In this document: in pieces, positions 9,324-18,898 of the stretch
How the letters are laid out: each line of letters begins with the position of its first letter
Numbering within the stretch: position 1 is the stretch's first letter
From: Amycolatopsis sp. CA-126428
Lineage (GTDB): Bacteria > Actinomycetota > Actinomycetes > Mycobacteriales > Pseudonocardiaceae
Length of the DNA stretch: 64,000 nt
Assembly: GCF_002904335.1 (NCBI RefSeq)
Contig: NZ_PPHF01000023.1
Location: forward strand, 1 to 64,000
Direction: 5' to 3'
The notes under the pieces: generated by a model
What the model saw: only the letters and a program-made list of their open reading frames with translations
The model's database searches: none
Told to the model about the DNA's origin: nothing
Translations under genes and position numbers: made by a program

Positions 9324-11264
9324 TCAGCGGAACTGCCACTTCTGGTCGGCCGCGCCCGTGCAGGTCCAGAGGACGAGCTTCGTGCCGTTGGTGGTGGCGG
9401 CGCCGTTGGCGTCCAGGCACAGGCCGGACTGACCGCCGACGATGGTTCCGTCGGTGTTGACGGTCCACTGCTGGTTGGTGCCGCCGTTACAGTCCCACAG
9501 CTGCACCGCGGCGCCGTTGGTGGTGCTCTGGCCGTTGACGTCGACGCACCGGCCGGACGCGGTCGAGGTGATGCTGCCCTGCTGACCACTGCCGCCGGGC
9601 CGCTTGAACAAGCCGAATTCGGCGATCGCCGGTGCGGTTCTCGAGCCGGTGATGCGCAGCCGGACCTGGCTGGTGGTGACCGGTGAGGACAGGCGGGTCA
9701 GTTTCTTCTGGCCGATCGTGGTGTCGGCGGCGATCTGGTTCCACGCGCTGCCGTTCCAGGCGTCCACGGCGTAGGACTGGACGTGCTGGCCGGAGTTGAG
9801 GTCCTCTTGCAGGGACAGGACGTCGAACGTGCGGGCCGCGGGCAGGGTGAACACGAGCCCACCGGTCGTGGTCGTCGGCTGCCAGGAGCTGTCGAGGTTG
9901 CCGTCCAGGGCCAGGGCGGGGGTGCGCCCGGCGGCGTTGCTCGTTCCGGTGTCGTTGGTGACGGTCGCGCCGGTGGCGAGGTTGGTGCCGAACGTCCCGG
10001 TGAGCCGGGTGTTGAAGTCCGCCAGTGCGGTGATCGCGGACTGGTCGAGCTGGCCTTGCCGGTTCGGCGAGACGTTGAGGAGCATGGTGCAGTTGCGGCC
10101 GACCGAGGCGTAGTACATGTCCTCCAGCTCCGGCACACCCCGCCACACCTCGTTGGCGTGCCAGAACCAGTCGTGGCGCGCGGACAGCGTGCCGTTGCAC
10201 TCGCCCGGTGACCACTTCAGGTAGTTCCACGCGCTCGTCCCGTCGGATTTGCGCTGGGAGAGCAGGCTGTCGCTGCCGAGGTCGGCGGCGCCGTTCCCGC
10301 CCGGCGGGTTGACGATGTTGTCGGCGGCGATCGCGGCATTGCCGGTGTAGGGCACGACCGACGTCTCGGACTGGCGGGCGTAGCCGTTCTCGTTGCCGAT
10401 CCAGCGGATGTCCGGGCCGCCGTCGTTCTCCATCGCCGCGCCGGGCTGCAACGTGCGGACGATCTTGATCCAGTCGAGGAAGTTGTAGGGCTGGGTGCGG
10501 CCGGTGGGGTTGGCCATGTCCCACCAGACCTCGTCGATCGAGCCGTAGCGGGACATCAGCTCGTAGATGGTGTTCTCGAAGTAGGCGTTGTAGTCGTCCG
10601 AGGTGAACTGGAACGTGACGCCGTTGACGACCTCGGCGGGATCGCTGGGGATGGTCACCGGTTTCTGTGCGCTGCCGTTGGCGAACCGGCCGCCGCTCAG
10701 GTTCTCGTGCAGGTCGGCCGGGGACAGGTAGATGCCGGCTTTCAGGCCGTACTTGTGCATGGAGTCGGTGAAGTTCCGCACCACATCGCCGCCGCCGTTC
10801 TGCCAGGCGCGGTCGGAGGCGACGCCGAAGGCGGAGGCCTTCGAGGGGAACAAAAGGAAGCCGTCGTGGTGCTTGGCGGTGAGGATACCGCCCTTGAACC
10901 CGGCGTCCTTCAGCGAAGACGCCCATTGGTCGGTGTTCAAGCCGGCGGGCTGGAAGACGTCCGGGTCTTCGGTTCCGGTGCCCCACTCGCGGTCGGTGAA
11001 GGTGTTGACGCCGAAGTGGATGAACGCCATCCGCTCGAGCCGCTGCCAGGCCAGCTGCCGCGGCGACGGGACGACGTTCGCGGCGTTGGCGATGATCGTG
11101 GCGGGCGAGTCGTTCGGCGCCACGGGAACGACCTGCGCGGGGTTCGCGGCCGCGGACGCCGGGGCCGTCGCGGCCGAGAAGACGACGGCGACCAGTGCGC
11201 AGATCATCCACAAAGGACGAAGCTGGTACGCGGGGGCGTCGAAGTGAGGAGAATTGTGAGACAT
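9324..11264 (-). CDS. Secreted GH29 alpha-L-fucosidase with F5/8-type and ricin-type modules
   Basis: A 646-residue exported glycosidase. After a signal peptide (about 1-43) the GH29 catalytic barrel (about 60-400) shows FIHFGVNTFTDREWG, the family signature AKHHDGFLLFPS, and IDEVWWDMANP around the catalytic region. A discoidin/F5-8C sugar-binding module follows (about 410-530) and a ricin-type trefoil ends the protein (about 535-646, with DVNGQSTTNGAAVQLWDC). The ATG at 11264 has GGGGGT upstream at good spacing; an ATG at 11276 is possible. The multi-module build suggests attack on complex plant or fungal glycans. A LacI-like operator lies upstream. Confidence 0.9.
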   Translation of the reverse strand: MSHNSPHFDAPAYQLRPLWMICALVAVVFSAATAPASAAANPAQVVPVAPNDSPATIIANAANVVPSPRQLAWQRLERMAFIHFGVNTFTDREWGTGTEDPDVFQPAGLNTDQWASSLKDAGFKGGILTAKHHDGFLLFPSKASAFGVASDRAWQNGGGDVVRNFTDSMHKYGLKAGIYLSPADLHENLSGGRFANGSAQKPVTIPSDPAEVVNGVTFQFTSDDYNAYFENTIYELMSRYGSIDEVWWDMANPTGRTQPYNFLDWIKIVRTLQPGAAMENDGGPDIRWIGNENGYARQSETSVVPYTGNAAIAADNIVNPPGGNGAADLGSDSLLSQRKSDGTSAWNYLKWSPGECNGTLSARHDWFWHANEVWRGVPELEDMYYASVGRNCTMLLNVSPNRQGQLDQSAITALADFNTRLTGTFGTNLATGATVTNDTGTSNAAGRTPALALDGNLDSSWQPTTTTGGLVFTLPAARTFDVLSLQEDLNSGQHVQSYAVDAWNGSAWNQIAADTTIGQKKLTRLSSPVTTSQVRLRITGSRTAPAIAEFGLFKRPGGSGQQGSITSTASGRCVDVNGQSTTNGAAVQLWDCNGGTNQQWTVNTDGTIVGGQSGLCLDANGAATTNGTKLVLWTCTGAADQKWQFR

Positions 11265-11306
11265 CGGAACCCCCATCGGTGTCGACGGTGTACCGGTCCG
11301 GGTATA

Positions 11307-11320
11307 TGTGAACGCTAACA
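11307..11320. promoter_or_regulatory. LacI-family-like operator upstream of fucosidase operon
   Basis: The 14-mer TGTGAACGCTAACA is nearly palindromic around a central CG and resembles operators of LacI-type sugar regulators in actinomycetes (TGTTAGCGCTAACA type). It lies 43 bases upstream of the fucosidase start. Function is inferred from similarity and place. Confidence 0.5.
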
Positions 11321-11380
11321 CGACGGGTTGGCCCGTCGCCAATGTTTCGAAATCTTCAATTGTCGTGAAACTTTCATTTC

Positions 11381-12196
11381 TCACGCGATCAGAAGCGGCA
11401 CCAGGGCGTCGGGGCGGTCCAGCGGGATGATGTGCCCGCAGTCCTCGATGAGGTGGGCGGTGAGGTCGTCGGTCACCGGGCGCAGCTGGCGGGCGAGGGT
11501 GCCGCCCACCGGGTGGGCGCCGATCGCCACGGTGGGCACGGTGAGCCGGCCCGCCGCGGTGGCGTCCGCGATCCGGGTCGCGCTTTCGGGCATGGCCCGG
11601 TAGTGGCCGAAGGCGCCGCGCAGGGCGTCGCGCCCGGTGTACGCGGCGACGAAGTGGTCCCGGATCGCCGGTGGCACGCCGCGGCCTCGGGTGCCGGCGT
11701 CGAGGAACCAGTCGATGTACTCCGCTTCGTGCCCGGCGAGCACCGTCTCGGCGAGGCCGGGGACGGCGTGGAACCCGAACCACCACGGCGGGCCGCCGGC
11801 GAGGAAGTCCTCGGCACCGGGCAGACGCCCGAGCAGGGACTCCATCAGGACGAGCCGGTTGACCCGCTCGGGCCGCCGCATCGCGAGCAGGAACGCGGGC
11901 GGCGTGCCCGCGTCGATGCCGGCGACCGTCGCCGCCGGTTCGTCCAGCGCGTCGAGGAGTGCTTCGGCGTCGGCCGCGAGGGTGCCGGCGTCGTAGCCGT
12001 CGGCGGTGCGCGTGGTCGCCCCGAGACCGCGCAGGTCCGGGGCGATGACCCGGTGGTGCCGGGCCAGCTGCGGGATGACGGCCGTCCACAGCCGCCAGGT
12101 GTGCGGGAAGCCGTGCAGCAGCAGGAAAGCCGGTCCCTGCCCGGTGACGACCACGTTGATGTCGATGCCGTTCGCCGTTACCCGCTGCTCGCGCAC
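11381..12196 (-). CDS. Alpha/beta hydrolase (epoxide hydrolase/haloalkane dehalogenase-like)
   Basis: A 271-residue alpha/beta hydrolase. Visible features: oxyanion-region LLHGFPHTWRLW, strand/loop APDLRGLG, a nucleophile elbow GIDAG with Asp in the nucleophile position (as in epoxide hydrolases and dehalogenases, which use Asp instead of Ser), and the C-terminal catalytic His in DCGHIIP. The substrate is not evident. The GTG start has GGGAGA upstream. It is divergent from an HxlR regulator at 12297 with GGTTACC repeats between, suggesting repression by that regulator. Confidence 0.88.
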   Translation of the reverse strand: MREQRVTANGIDINVVVTGQGPAFLLLHGFPHTWRLWTAVIPQLARHHRVIAPDLRGLGATTRTADGYDAGTLAADAEALLDALDEPAATVAGIDAGTPPAFLLAMRRPERVNRLVLMESLLGRLPGAEDFLAGGPPWWFGFHAVPGLAETVLAGHEAEYIDWFLDAGTRGRGVPPAIRDHFVAAYTGRDALRGAFGHYRAMPESATRIADATAAGRLTVPTVAIGAHPVGGTLARQLRPVTDDLTAHLIEDCGHIIPLDRPDALVPLLIA

Positions 12197-12212
12197 GCTG
12201 TCTCCCGAAGGG

Positions 12213-12247
12213 GGTTACCATTGGTTACCAGATGAGGCTAGGTAACC
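12213..12247. promoter_or_regulatory. GGTTACC repeats between hydrolase and HxlR regulator
   Basis: GGTTACCA occurs twice, at 12213-12220 and 12223-12230 (10-bp period, one helical turn), and once inverted at 12241-12247 (GGTAACC). The spacing suits a dimeric HxlR-type repressor binding one face of the DNA. Confidence 0.6.
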
Positions 12248-12296
12248 GGCACGGCCGCGCCAAGACGGCACTTTCCCGACAGGTGGTGAGCTCCAG

Positions 12297-12677
12297 GTGA
12301 CCCCCTCGCCGAAGGGCGCGCGCGGCGATCTCTTCGACCCCGCCTGCCCGACCCGCAAGCTGCTGGACCGGATCGGCACGAAGTGGACGTCGATGGTGGT
12401 CAAGGTGCTGGCCGAGGCCGGCGCGGACGAGGTGCGGTTCGCCGAACTGCAACGCCGGATGCCCGGCGTCTCGCAGAAGATGCTGTCGGTGACCCTGCAG
12501 AGCCTCACCCGCGACGGCTTGGTCGAGCGCCGGGTGGAGCCGGCGGTTCCGCCGAAGGTCCACTACCGCCTCACCGGGCTGGGCCACTCCCTCGAAGTGC
12601 CGCTCGCCGCCCTGCGCACCTGGGCGGAGGAGAACATGCCGGCGATCGACCGGGCCAACGCCGCAGGACGGGACTGA
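12297..12677 (+). CDS. HxlR family transcriptional regulator
   Basis: A 126-residue winged-helix protein of the HxlR group. It has the conserved CPTRKLLDRIGTKWTSMVVKVL opening, whose Cys is a frequent redox or electrophile sensor, then RFAELQRRMPGVSQKMLSVTLQSL (recognition helix) and the wing with VPPKVHYRLTGLG. It probably represses the divergent hydrolase at 11381-12196 through the GGTTACC repeats. GTG start; no other in-frame start fits better. Confidence 0.88.
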   Translation: MTPSPKGARGDLFDPACPTRKLLDRIGTKWTSMVVKVLAEAGADEVRFAELQRRMPGVSQKMLSVTLQSLTRDGLVERRVEPAVPPKVHYRLTGLGHSLEVPLAALRTWAEENMPAIDRANAAGRD

Positions 12678-12703
12678 CGCCGGCGGCCCGGGCCCACCGC
12701 CGG

Positions 12704-13192
12704 TCACTTCACTTCGTTCAGCTTTCCGGTGGCGACGTCGAACACGAAGCCCCGCACGGAATCCTTCTTCGGGATGAACGGGCTGTTCCTGATCCGGGCG
12801 ATCGACTGGCGGACGTCCTCGTCGAGATCGGTGAACGCCTCGGCGGCCCAGGCGGGTTTGACCCCGACGTCCTGCTGGATGGACTTCTTGAAGTCGTCGT
12901 CGGTGAAGGTGAGCATGCCGCAGTCGGTGTGGTGGATGAGGATGATCTCCTCGGTGCCGAGCAGCCGCTGGCTGATGGCGAGGGAGCGGATCTCGTCCTC
13001 GGTGACGACGCCGCCGGCGTTGCGGATGACGTGGGCCTCGCCCTCCTGCAGGCCGAGGACGCCGTAGACGTTGATGCGGGCGTCCATGCAGGCGAGCACG
13101 GCGACGTGCTTGGCCGGCGGCAGCGGCAGCGGCCCGGTGAAGTTCGCGGCGTATTCGGCGTTGTTGGCCAGGAGTTCGTCGGTGACCGACAT
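12704..13192 (-). CDS. Beta-carbonic anhydrase
   Basis: A 162-residue beta-class carbonic anhydrase of the short actinobacterial type (size close to Mycobacterium Rv1284). It catalyses CO2 hydration to bicarbonate in the cytoplasm. Zinc ligands are visible as C35 (ACMDAR, with the D37/R39 dyad), H88 and C91 (HHTDCG). The ATG at 13192 has AAGGGA at good spacing; a longer frame upstream lacks a ribosome site. It stands alone, divergent from the ABC importer at 13396. Confidence 0.93.
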   Translation of the reverse strand: MSVTDELLANNAEYAANFTGPLPLPPAKHVAVLACMDARINVYGVLGLQEGEAHVIRNAGGVVTEDEIRSLAISQRLLGTEEIILIHHTDCGMLTFTDDDFKKSIQQDVGVKPAWAAEAFTDLDEDVRQSIARIRNSPFIPKKDSVRGFVFDVATGKLNEVK

Positions 13193-13395
13193 GGTGGTCC
13201 CTTTCGCGTAGCGGAGTGGACCGAGTGGACCCTCCGCACGCCGGAGGCGCAACCGCGCCCACCAACTGGAAGGGCGTTCCACGAAACGGACGCCGCCGGG
13301 AACTATCGTTCCACCTGATGAGACGGTGGATCGATCACCGGCCGGACTGCTTAAGGTCCTGGGCGTCACTCGATCGGCTGAATCTTGAAGGTGCT

Positions 13396-14334
13396 GTGAT
13401 CAACCCTCCGCCGCCACCCGCCGGTGTCCCGGCCCTCGCGGCACGTTCCCTGCCGGCCGCGGTGTGGCGTGCCGTCCGTTCCGGGTGGTGGACGTCCGTC
13501 TGCGCGCTCCTGATCGTCGTCATCGTGCTGCTCGCCGCCGGGGCCGACCTCTTCGTTCTCCTCGAAGGGCAGAGCCTGACCCCGGACATCGCCACGCTCG
13601 GCCCGACCGGGCTGCCCGCCGGGTCGCTGGGCGGGGTGAGCGGGTCCCACTGGTTCGGCGTCGAGCCGCTGACCGGTGTCGACCTCTTCGCGCTCGTCGC
13701 CCAGGGCGCGCGGACGTCCCTGCTGGTCGGCCTCGGTGCGACGGTGCTGGGCACCGCGCTCGGGGTCGTGATCGGGGTCAGCGCCGGCTACCTCGGCGGC
13801 TGGTGGGACCGCCTGGTGATCTGGACGGCCGACGTCATCCTCGGCTTCCCGTACCTGATCTTCATGATCGCGCTCGGCGCGGTCCTGCCGGTGGACTTCC
13901 CGCGGCAGGTCACGCTGATCGTCGTCCTCGGGCTCTTCGGGTGGCCGCGGGTGGCCCGGATCGTCCGCGCGCAGACGCTGACCCTGTCCCAACGCGACTT
14001 CGTCGCCGCGGCCAAGGTCGTCGGCGGCGGGCCGTGGCACGTCTTCACCAAGGAGCTGCTGCCCAACCTGTGGGCGCCGATCATCGTCGTCGCCAGCCTG
14101 GCCGTCCCGTCGATGATCGGCAGCGAAGCCGCGCTGTCGTTCCTCGGCGTCGGCGTCCTGCCCCCGACACCCAGCTGGGGCCGCACGATCAGCACCGCCA
14201 TCGACTTCTTCGAGACCGACCCGATGTACCTGGTCTTCCCGGGGCTCCTGCTGTTCCTGATCACCCTCGCGTTCAACGTCGTCGGCGACGCGATCCGCGA
14301 CACCCTCGACCCGCGGTCCGGCGGTGCGGCCTGA
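13396..14334 (+). CDS. ABC transporter permease, DppC/OppC type
   Basis: A 312-residue permease of a peptide/nickel-type importer. It shows an N-terminal membrane segment (TSVCALLIVVIVLLAAGA), a ~70-residue external loop, and the binding-protein-dependent transport domain with the EAA-like loop (RDFVAAAKVVGGGPWHVFTKELLPN) that docks on the ATPase. GTG start with TTGAAGG upstream; its stop overlaps the next gene (TGATG). First gene of a four-gene operon through 18719. Substrate not deducible; oligopeptides are usual for the family. Confidence 0.92.
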   Translation: MINPPPPPAGVPALAARSLPAAVWRAVRSGWWTSVCALLIVVIVLLAAGADLFVLLEGQSLTPDIATLGPTGLPAGSLGGVSGSHWFGVEPLTGVDLFALVAQGARTSLLVGLGATVLGTALGVVIGVSAGYLGGWWDRLVIWTADVILGFPYLIFMIALGAVLPVDFPRQVTLIVVLGLFGWPRVARIVRAQTLTLSQRDFVAAAKVVGGGPWHVFTKELLPNLWAPIIVVASLAVPSMIGSEAALSFLGVGVLPPTPSWGRTISTAIDFFETDPMYLVFPGLLLFLITLAFNVVGDAIRDTLDPRSGGAA

Positions 14335-15329
14335 TGCGCACCCTCCGCTTCGCTGCCACCCGGTTCGCCGGGATGCTGCTGGTCCTGTTCGTCGTCGCCT
14401 TCGTGACGTTCGTGGTGTTCTACGTCCTGCCCGCCGACCCGGCCCGGCTGGCCTGCGGCCGCCCGTGCTCGCCGGAAGGTCTGCGGCTCGCGCGGGAGTT
14501 CATGGGCTACGACGTCCCGTGGTACCGGCAGTTCTTCGACTTCCTCGGCGGGATCGTCGGCGGCCGCACGTTCGGCACCGGCGCCGCGGCGATCCACTGC
14601 ACGGCGCCGTGTTTCGGCTGGGACTTCCAGAACAACGTCGACGTGCTCCGCGAGATCGGCGGCCGGATCGAGGTCAGCTTCTCGGTGGCGCTGGGCGCGG
14701 CCGTGCTCTGGATCGTCCTCGGCGTCGGCCTCGGCGTGCTTTCCGCGCTGCGGCGCGGAACCGCCGTCGACCGGATCACGATGGCCGCCGCGATGGCCGG
14801 CGTGTCCATGCCCGCGTACCTGGCCGGGATGGTCGGCATCACGATCTTCGCGTTCGCGCTCGACGTCGTCCCGAAGTCCGGGTACGTGCCGCTGACCGAA
14901 GATCCGGCGCAGTGGGCGTGGCACCTCGTGCTGCCGTGGTTCGTGCTGGCGTTCCTGCACGCCGCGATCTACGCGCGGCTCACCCGCGGCCAGATGCTCG
15001 AAACCCTCGGCGAGGACTACATCCGCACCGCGCGGGCCAAGGGCCTCACCGAGCGGAAGGTCGTCGGCCGGCACGCGCTGCGCAACGTCCTGCTGCCGAT
15101 CATCACGGTCTTCGGCGTCGATCTCGGCGGGCTGCTGGCCGGGACGGTGATCACCGAGCGGATCTTCGGCATGGCCGGCGTCGGGCGGCTGCTCGTCGAC
15201 GCGATCGCCTCGCTCAACTTGCCGGTGCTGCTGGGCGTGACGCTGTTTTCCGCCCTGCTGGTCACGGTGCTGAACTTCCTGGTCGATCTCTGCTACGGCG
15301 CGCTCGATCCGCGAGCTCGCCTCGTCTGA
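14334..15329 (+). CDS. ABC transporter permease, DppB/OppB type
   Basis: A 331-residue second permease. It opens with the hallmark first membrane segment of DppB proteins (GMLLVLFVVAFVTFVVFYVLPADPAR) and has an EAA loop (EDYIRTARAKGLTERKVVGRHALRN) and a terminal DLCYGALDPRARL tail. A cysteine-bearing insert (CGRPCSPEG, then IHCTAPCFGWDF) in the large periplasmic loop is longer than in enteric DppB and may be disulfide bonded outside the cell. It overlaps the preceding gene by one base and is followed after 10 bases by the binding protein. Confidence 0.92.
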   Translation: MRTLRFAATRFAGMLLVLFVVAFVTFVVFYVLPADPARLACGRPCSPEGLRLAREFMGYDVPWYRQFFDFLGGIVGGRTFGTGAAAIHCTAPCFGWDFQNNVDVLREIGGRIEVSFSVALGAAVLWIVLGVGLGVLSALRRGTAVDRITMAAAMAGVSMPAYLAGMVGITIFAFALDVVPKSGYVPLTEDPAQWAWHLVLPWFVLAFLHAAIYARLTRGQMLETLGEDYIRTARAKGLTERKVVGRHALRNVLLPIITVFGVDLGGLLAGTVITERIFGMAGVGRLLVDAIASLNLPVLLGVTLFSALLVTVLNFLVDLCYGALDPRARLV

Positions 15330-15339
15330 AGGGGTAACG

Positions 15340-17013
15340 ATGAAACGGGGACACAAACTCGCCGCGGGGGTGCTGGCCGCCGTCACGCTGCTGACGGCGT
15401 GCGGGGCCAACGACACGCCGGCCGGCCAGGGCGGCACCGTCAAGCCGGGCGGGAACCTCGTCCTGCTCAACGACGCGCCGTCGATCACCTGGGACCCGGC
15501 GAAGAGCTCGAACCTCGTCGTCACGACGCTCGGGCTGATCCACCGGCGGCTGACGTCGTGGGACGTCGCGCCGGGCAGGGACACCACGATCGTGCCCGAT
15601 CTCGCCACCGACACCGGACGGCCGGGCGACGGCGGCAAGACGTGGACGTTCACCCTGAAGGACGGCCTGAAGTACGCCGACGGGACGCCGATCAAGAGCG
15701 AGGACGTCAAGTGGGGCCTGGAACGCTCGTTCGCGCCCGCCTTCTCCGGCGGCCTGGCCTACCACAAGGACCTGCTGTCGCCGGGCCTGGCGTACAAGGG
15801 GCCGTTCGAGGGCCAGGAGCTCGACTCCATCCAGACGCCGGACGCGAAGACGATCGTCTTCCACCTCGCCCGCGCCTACGGGGACTTCAACTGGGTCGCG
15901 AGCACGCCGGCGTTCTCGCCGGTGCCGAAGGGCAAGGGCGCCGAAGCGAACTACGGTGACCACCCGGTCGCGTCGGGTCCCTACCAGCTGGCGAGCTACG
16001 AACGCGGCAAGTCGGCGAAGCTCACGCGCAACCCGAACTGGAGCCGCGACGAGGACAAGACGCGGCTGGCCAACCCGGACACCATCGAGTTCCAGCTCGG
16101 GCAGGACACCAGCGTGATCTCCAAGCGCCTGGTCGACGACACCGGTACCGACCGCAACGCCTTCGGCATGACGTTCGCCTCGCCCGCCCAGCTGGCCCAG
16201 ATCCAGGGCAACGCGTCGGCGAAGTCGCGGCTCGTGACGTCGGAGTCCGGGGCGCTGGCCTACCTTTCGCTGAACACCCAGCGCGGCGATCTCACCAATC
16301 CGAAGGTGCGCCAGGCGTTCCAGTACGCCGTCGACAAGGCCGCTTACCAGGTCGCGAGCGCGGGCAGCGCCCGGCTGGCCGGTGACGTCGCCACCACCCT
16401 GATCACGCCCGGCCTGCAGGGCCGCGAGCAGTACGACCTGTACCCGGCGCCGCCGTCCGGCGACCCGGCGAAGGCCAAGCAGCTGCTGGCCGAGGCGGGC
16501 TTCCCGAACGGCCTCGACGGGCTGGTCATGGCCACCCACAACGAACGGGGCTTCCCGGAGAAGGCCGCGGCGATCCAGGCTTCGCTGGCCCGGGCGAACA
16601 TCAAGGTCACCATCAAGCCGCTCGACGAGGACACCTACACGTCCGAAGTGGACACCAAGGGCCTGTCGGACTACGACCTGACGCTCACCTCGTGGCAGCC
16701 CGACATCCCGTCGGCCAACGCGAACATCCAGCCGCTGTTCCAGTCGACCGAGATCGGCAACGGCGGGTACAACGAGTCCCGCTACAGCAACCCCGAGGTC
16801 GACAAGCTCATCGGCGAGGCACAGGCCACTGTGGACCCGGCCGAGGCCGGCAGGAAGTGGGCGGCGCTGGACAAGAAGATCCTCGCCGACTCGCCCGTGG
16901 TGCCGCTGATCTACACCCGCAACTCGTTCCTGCACGGGTCGCAGGTCGGTGCCGTGCAGATCGGGCGCTTCCCGGCCTACGTCGACTACCGCAAGTTCGG
17001 GATCGTCCAGTGA
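15340..17013 (+). CDS. Peptide-type ABC substrate-binding lipoprotein (SBP family 5)
   Basis: A 557-residue extracytoplasmic binding protein. The N-terminus is a lipoprotein signal with lipobox LLTAC, so the mature protein should be lipid-anchored at Cys21. The body matches SBP_bac_5 proteins: SITWDPAKSSNLVV, YADGTPIKSEDVKWGLERSF, and ALAYLSLNTQRGDLTNPKVRQAFQYAVDK. It delivers ligand to the DppB/DppC permeases encoded just upstream. Its stop overlaps the ATPase start (GTGA). Ligand unknown. Confidence 0.93.
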   Translation: MKRGHKLAAGVLAAVTLLTACGANDTPAGQGGTVKPGGNLVLLNDAPSITWDPAKSSNLVVTTLGLIHRRLTSWDVAPGRDTTIVPDLATDTGRPGDGGKTWTFTLKDGLKYADGTPIKSEDVKWGLERSFAPAFSGGLAYHKDLLSPGLAYKGPFEGQELDSIQTPDAKTIVFHLARAYGDFNWVASTPAFSPVPKGKGAEANYGDHPVASGPYQLASYERGKSAKLTRNPNWSRDEDKTRLANPDTIEFQLGQDTSVISKRLVDDTGTDRNAFGMTFASPAQLAQIQGNASAKSRLVTSESGALAYLSLNTQRGDLTNPKVRQAFQYAVDKAAYQVASAGSARLAGDVATTLITPGLQGREQYDLYPAPPSGDPAKAKQLLAEAGFPNGLDGLVMATHNERGFPEKAAAIQASLARANIKVTIKPLDEDTYTSEVDTKGLSDYDLTLTSWQPDIPSANANIQPLFQSTEIGNGGYNESRYSNPEVDKLIGEAQATVDPAEAGRKWAALDKKILADSPVVPLIYTRNSFLHGSQVGAVQIGRFPAYVDYRKFGIVQ

Positions 17014-18719
17014 GCGGAGCCGGGCTCCTGCGGCTGCACGACGTCGCGGTCTCGTTCGGGGACGTCGAAGCCGTCCGCGGAGTCGGCTACGAGGTCGGCG
17101 TCGGCGAGGTCGTCGCGGTGGTCGGGGAGTCCGGCTCCGGCAAGACGGTCACCGCGATGTCCCTGCTCGGCCTGCTCCCGCCCACGGCCCGCGTGACGGG
17201 CCGCGCGGAGCTGGCCGGGCGGGACCTCTACGCGATGACCCCGGCCGAGCTGCGGGCGGTCCGCGGCGGCGAGGTCGGCATGGTGTTCCAGGAGCCGATG
17301 AGCGCGCTGAACCCGGTGTTCACCATCGGGGACCAGCTCGTCGAGGCCATCCGGACGCACCAGCCGCTCCCGGCCGCTGAAGCCCGCGAACGGGCGATCG
17401 AGCTGCTCACCCTGGTCGGGCTGCCGGACCCGCGTGAGCGGTTCCGGTCCTACCCGCACGAGCTGTCCGGCGGGCAGCTGCAGCGGGTCGTCATCGCGAT
17501 GGCGGTCGCGAACGAGCCGAAGCTGCTGATCGCCGACGAGCCGACCACGGCGCTGGACGTCACCGTGCAGGCGGAGATCCTCGAGCTGCTGCGGGACCTC
17601 CGCGCACGCCTGGGGACGGCGATCCTGCTGATCACGCACGACATCGGCGTGGTCGCCGACCTCGCCGACCGGGTCGTGGTGATGCACGACGGCCGGGTCG
17701 TCGAGCAGGGTGCCGCCGGGCGGATCTTCACCGCCCCGGCCGAGGAGTACACGCGGCAGCTGCTCGGCTCGGTGGTCTCGCTCAGCAGCGCGGCGACGTC
17801 CGGCCTCGAACGCGTGGTCGCTTCCGGCGTTTCGGTGGGGCCGGGCCACGTGGCCGCGGCGGAGCACCCTGCGGCGGCGTCGGTTCCGGACGTTCCCGCC
17901 CAGGCGCCGTTGCTGCGCGTGGAGAACCTGGCGGTGACCTACCGCGGCCGGTTCCGCGCGGTGAGCGTGCGGGCTGCGGACGGGGTGAACCTGCACGTGG
18001 AGCCGGGCGAGGTGCTCGGCCTGGTGGGGGAGTCGGGATCGGGGAAGAGCACGGTCGCGCGTGCGGTCACCGGGCTGCTCGCGCCGACCGCGGGCGCGGT
18101 CCGCATCGGGGACGCGGACATCACCCGGGTGCGCGGCCGGGCGGCGAAGGCGCTGCGGCGCCGGATCGGCGTGGTGTTCCAGGACCCGCTGTCCTCCTTG
18201 AACCCGCGCACCACGGCCGGGGAGAGCGTCGCGACACCGCTGCGGCTGCACCGCGCGGCTCACGGGTCCGAAGTGGACGGCCGGGTCGCGGAACTGCTCG
18301 ACGCCGTCCAGCTGTCGCCGTCGCTGGCTTCGCGGTACCCGCACGAGCTGTCGGGTGGCCAGCGCCAGCGCGTGTGCATCGCGCGGGCGCTGGCGCTGCG
18401 GCCGGACCTGCTGGTGGCCGACGAGCCGACCAGCGCGCTCGACGTCACCATCCAGGCCCGGATCCTGGACCTGCTGCGCGAGCTGCGGCACGAGTTCGGG
18501 TTCGCGTGCCTGTTCATCAGCCACGACCTCGCGGTGATCGAGCAGCTGGCCGACCGGGTGGCGGTGATGCACCGCGGCCACGTCGTCGAGCAGGGACCGG
18601 CGAAGGAGGTGCTCACCGCACCCGCACACCCCTACACGCGGCGGCTGCTGTCGGCGGCGCCGGTCGCCGACCCGGAGGCCCAGCGCCGGCGCCGCGAAGC
18701 CTGGCGGCAGCTGCGCTGA
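17010..18719 (+). CDS. Fused DppD-DppF double ATP-binding protein of the peptide ABC importer
   Basis: A 569-residue protein with two complete ABC cassettes in one chain. Cassette one: Walker A GESGSGKT near residue 40, signature LSGGQLQR, Walker [10 protein letters not shown]-loop ITHD. Cassette two: Walker A GESGSGKS near residue 341, signature LSGGQRQR, Walker [10 protein letters not shown]-loop ISHD. Both have the oligopeptide-type C-terminal extensions ([17 protein letters not shown]). About 65 residues of Ala/Pro-rich linker join them. In enteric bacteria these are separate DppD and DppF; the fusion is common in actinomycetes. Last gene of the operon. Confidence 0.94.
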   Translation: MSGAGLLRLHDVAVSFGDVEAVRGVGYEVGVGEVVAVVGESGSGKTVTAMSLLGLLPPTARVTGRAELAGRDLYAMTPAELRAVRGGEVGMVFQEPMSALNPVFTIGDQLVEAIRTHQPLPAAEARERAIELLTLVGLPDPRERFRSYPHELSGGQLQRVVIAMAVANEPKLLIADEPTTALDVTVQAEILELLRDLRARLGTAILLITHDIGVVADLADRVVVMHDGRVVEQGAAGRIFTAPAEEYTRQLLGSVVSLSSAATSGLERVVASGVSVGPGHVAAAEHPAAASVPDVPAQAPLLRVENLAVTYRGRFRAVSVRAADGVNLHVEPGEVLGLVGESGSGKSTVARAVTGLLAPTAGAVRIGDADITRVRGRAAKALRRRIGVVFQDPLSSLNPRTTAGESVATPLRLHRAAHGSEVDGRVAELLDAVQLSPSLASRYPHELSGGQRQRVCIARALALRPDLLVADEPTSALDVTIQARILDLLRELRHEFGFACLFISHDLAVIEQLADRVAVMHRGHVVEQGPAKEVLTAPAHPYTRRLLSAAPVADPEAQRRRREAWRQLR

Positions 18720-18898
18720 GCCGGGTTCTCCTGTCGTGGATGCCGTGCCGCCGCGACGGATTCCGTGGCCCACCCTGCCGATCGTGACCTGTCAGCACGA
18801 ATCCACCGGGTCCTGAGCTGAGTTCCGGGCCGGGGTACACCGGCGGGCGCCGCGCCGCTTGATGAGCACGGGCCGTCAGGTCGAGGCAGAATTGCTGC

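Noticed and set aside
13216..13395. Longer N-terminus for the DppC-type permease
   Set aside because: The added residues are not permease-like and overlap the divergent carbonic anhydrase promoter; GTG 13396 is preceded by a usable ribosome site.
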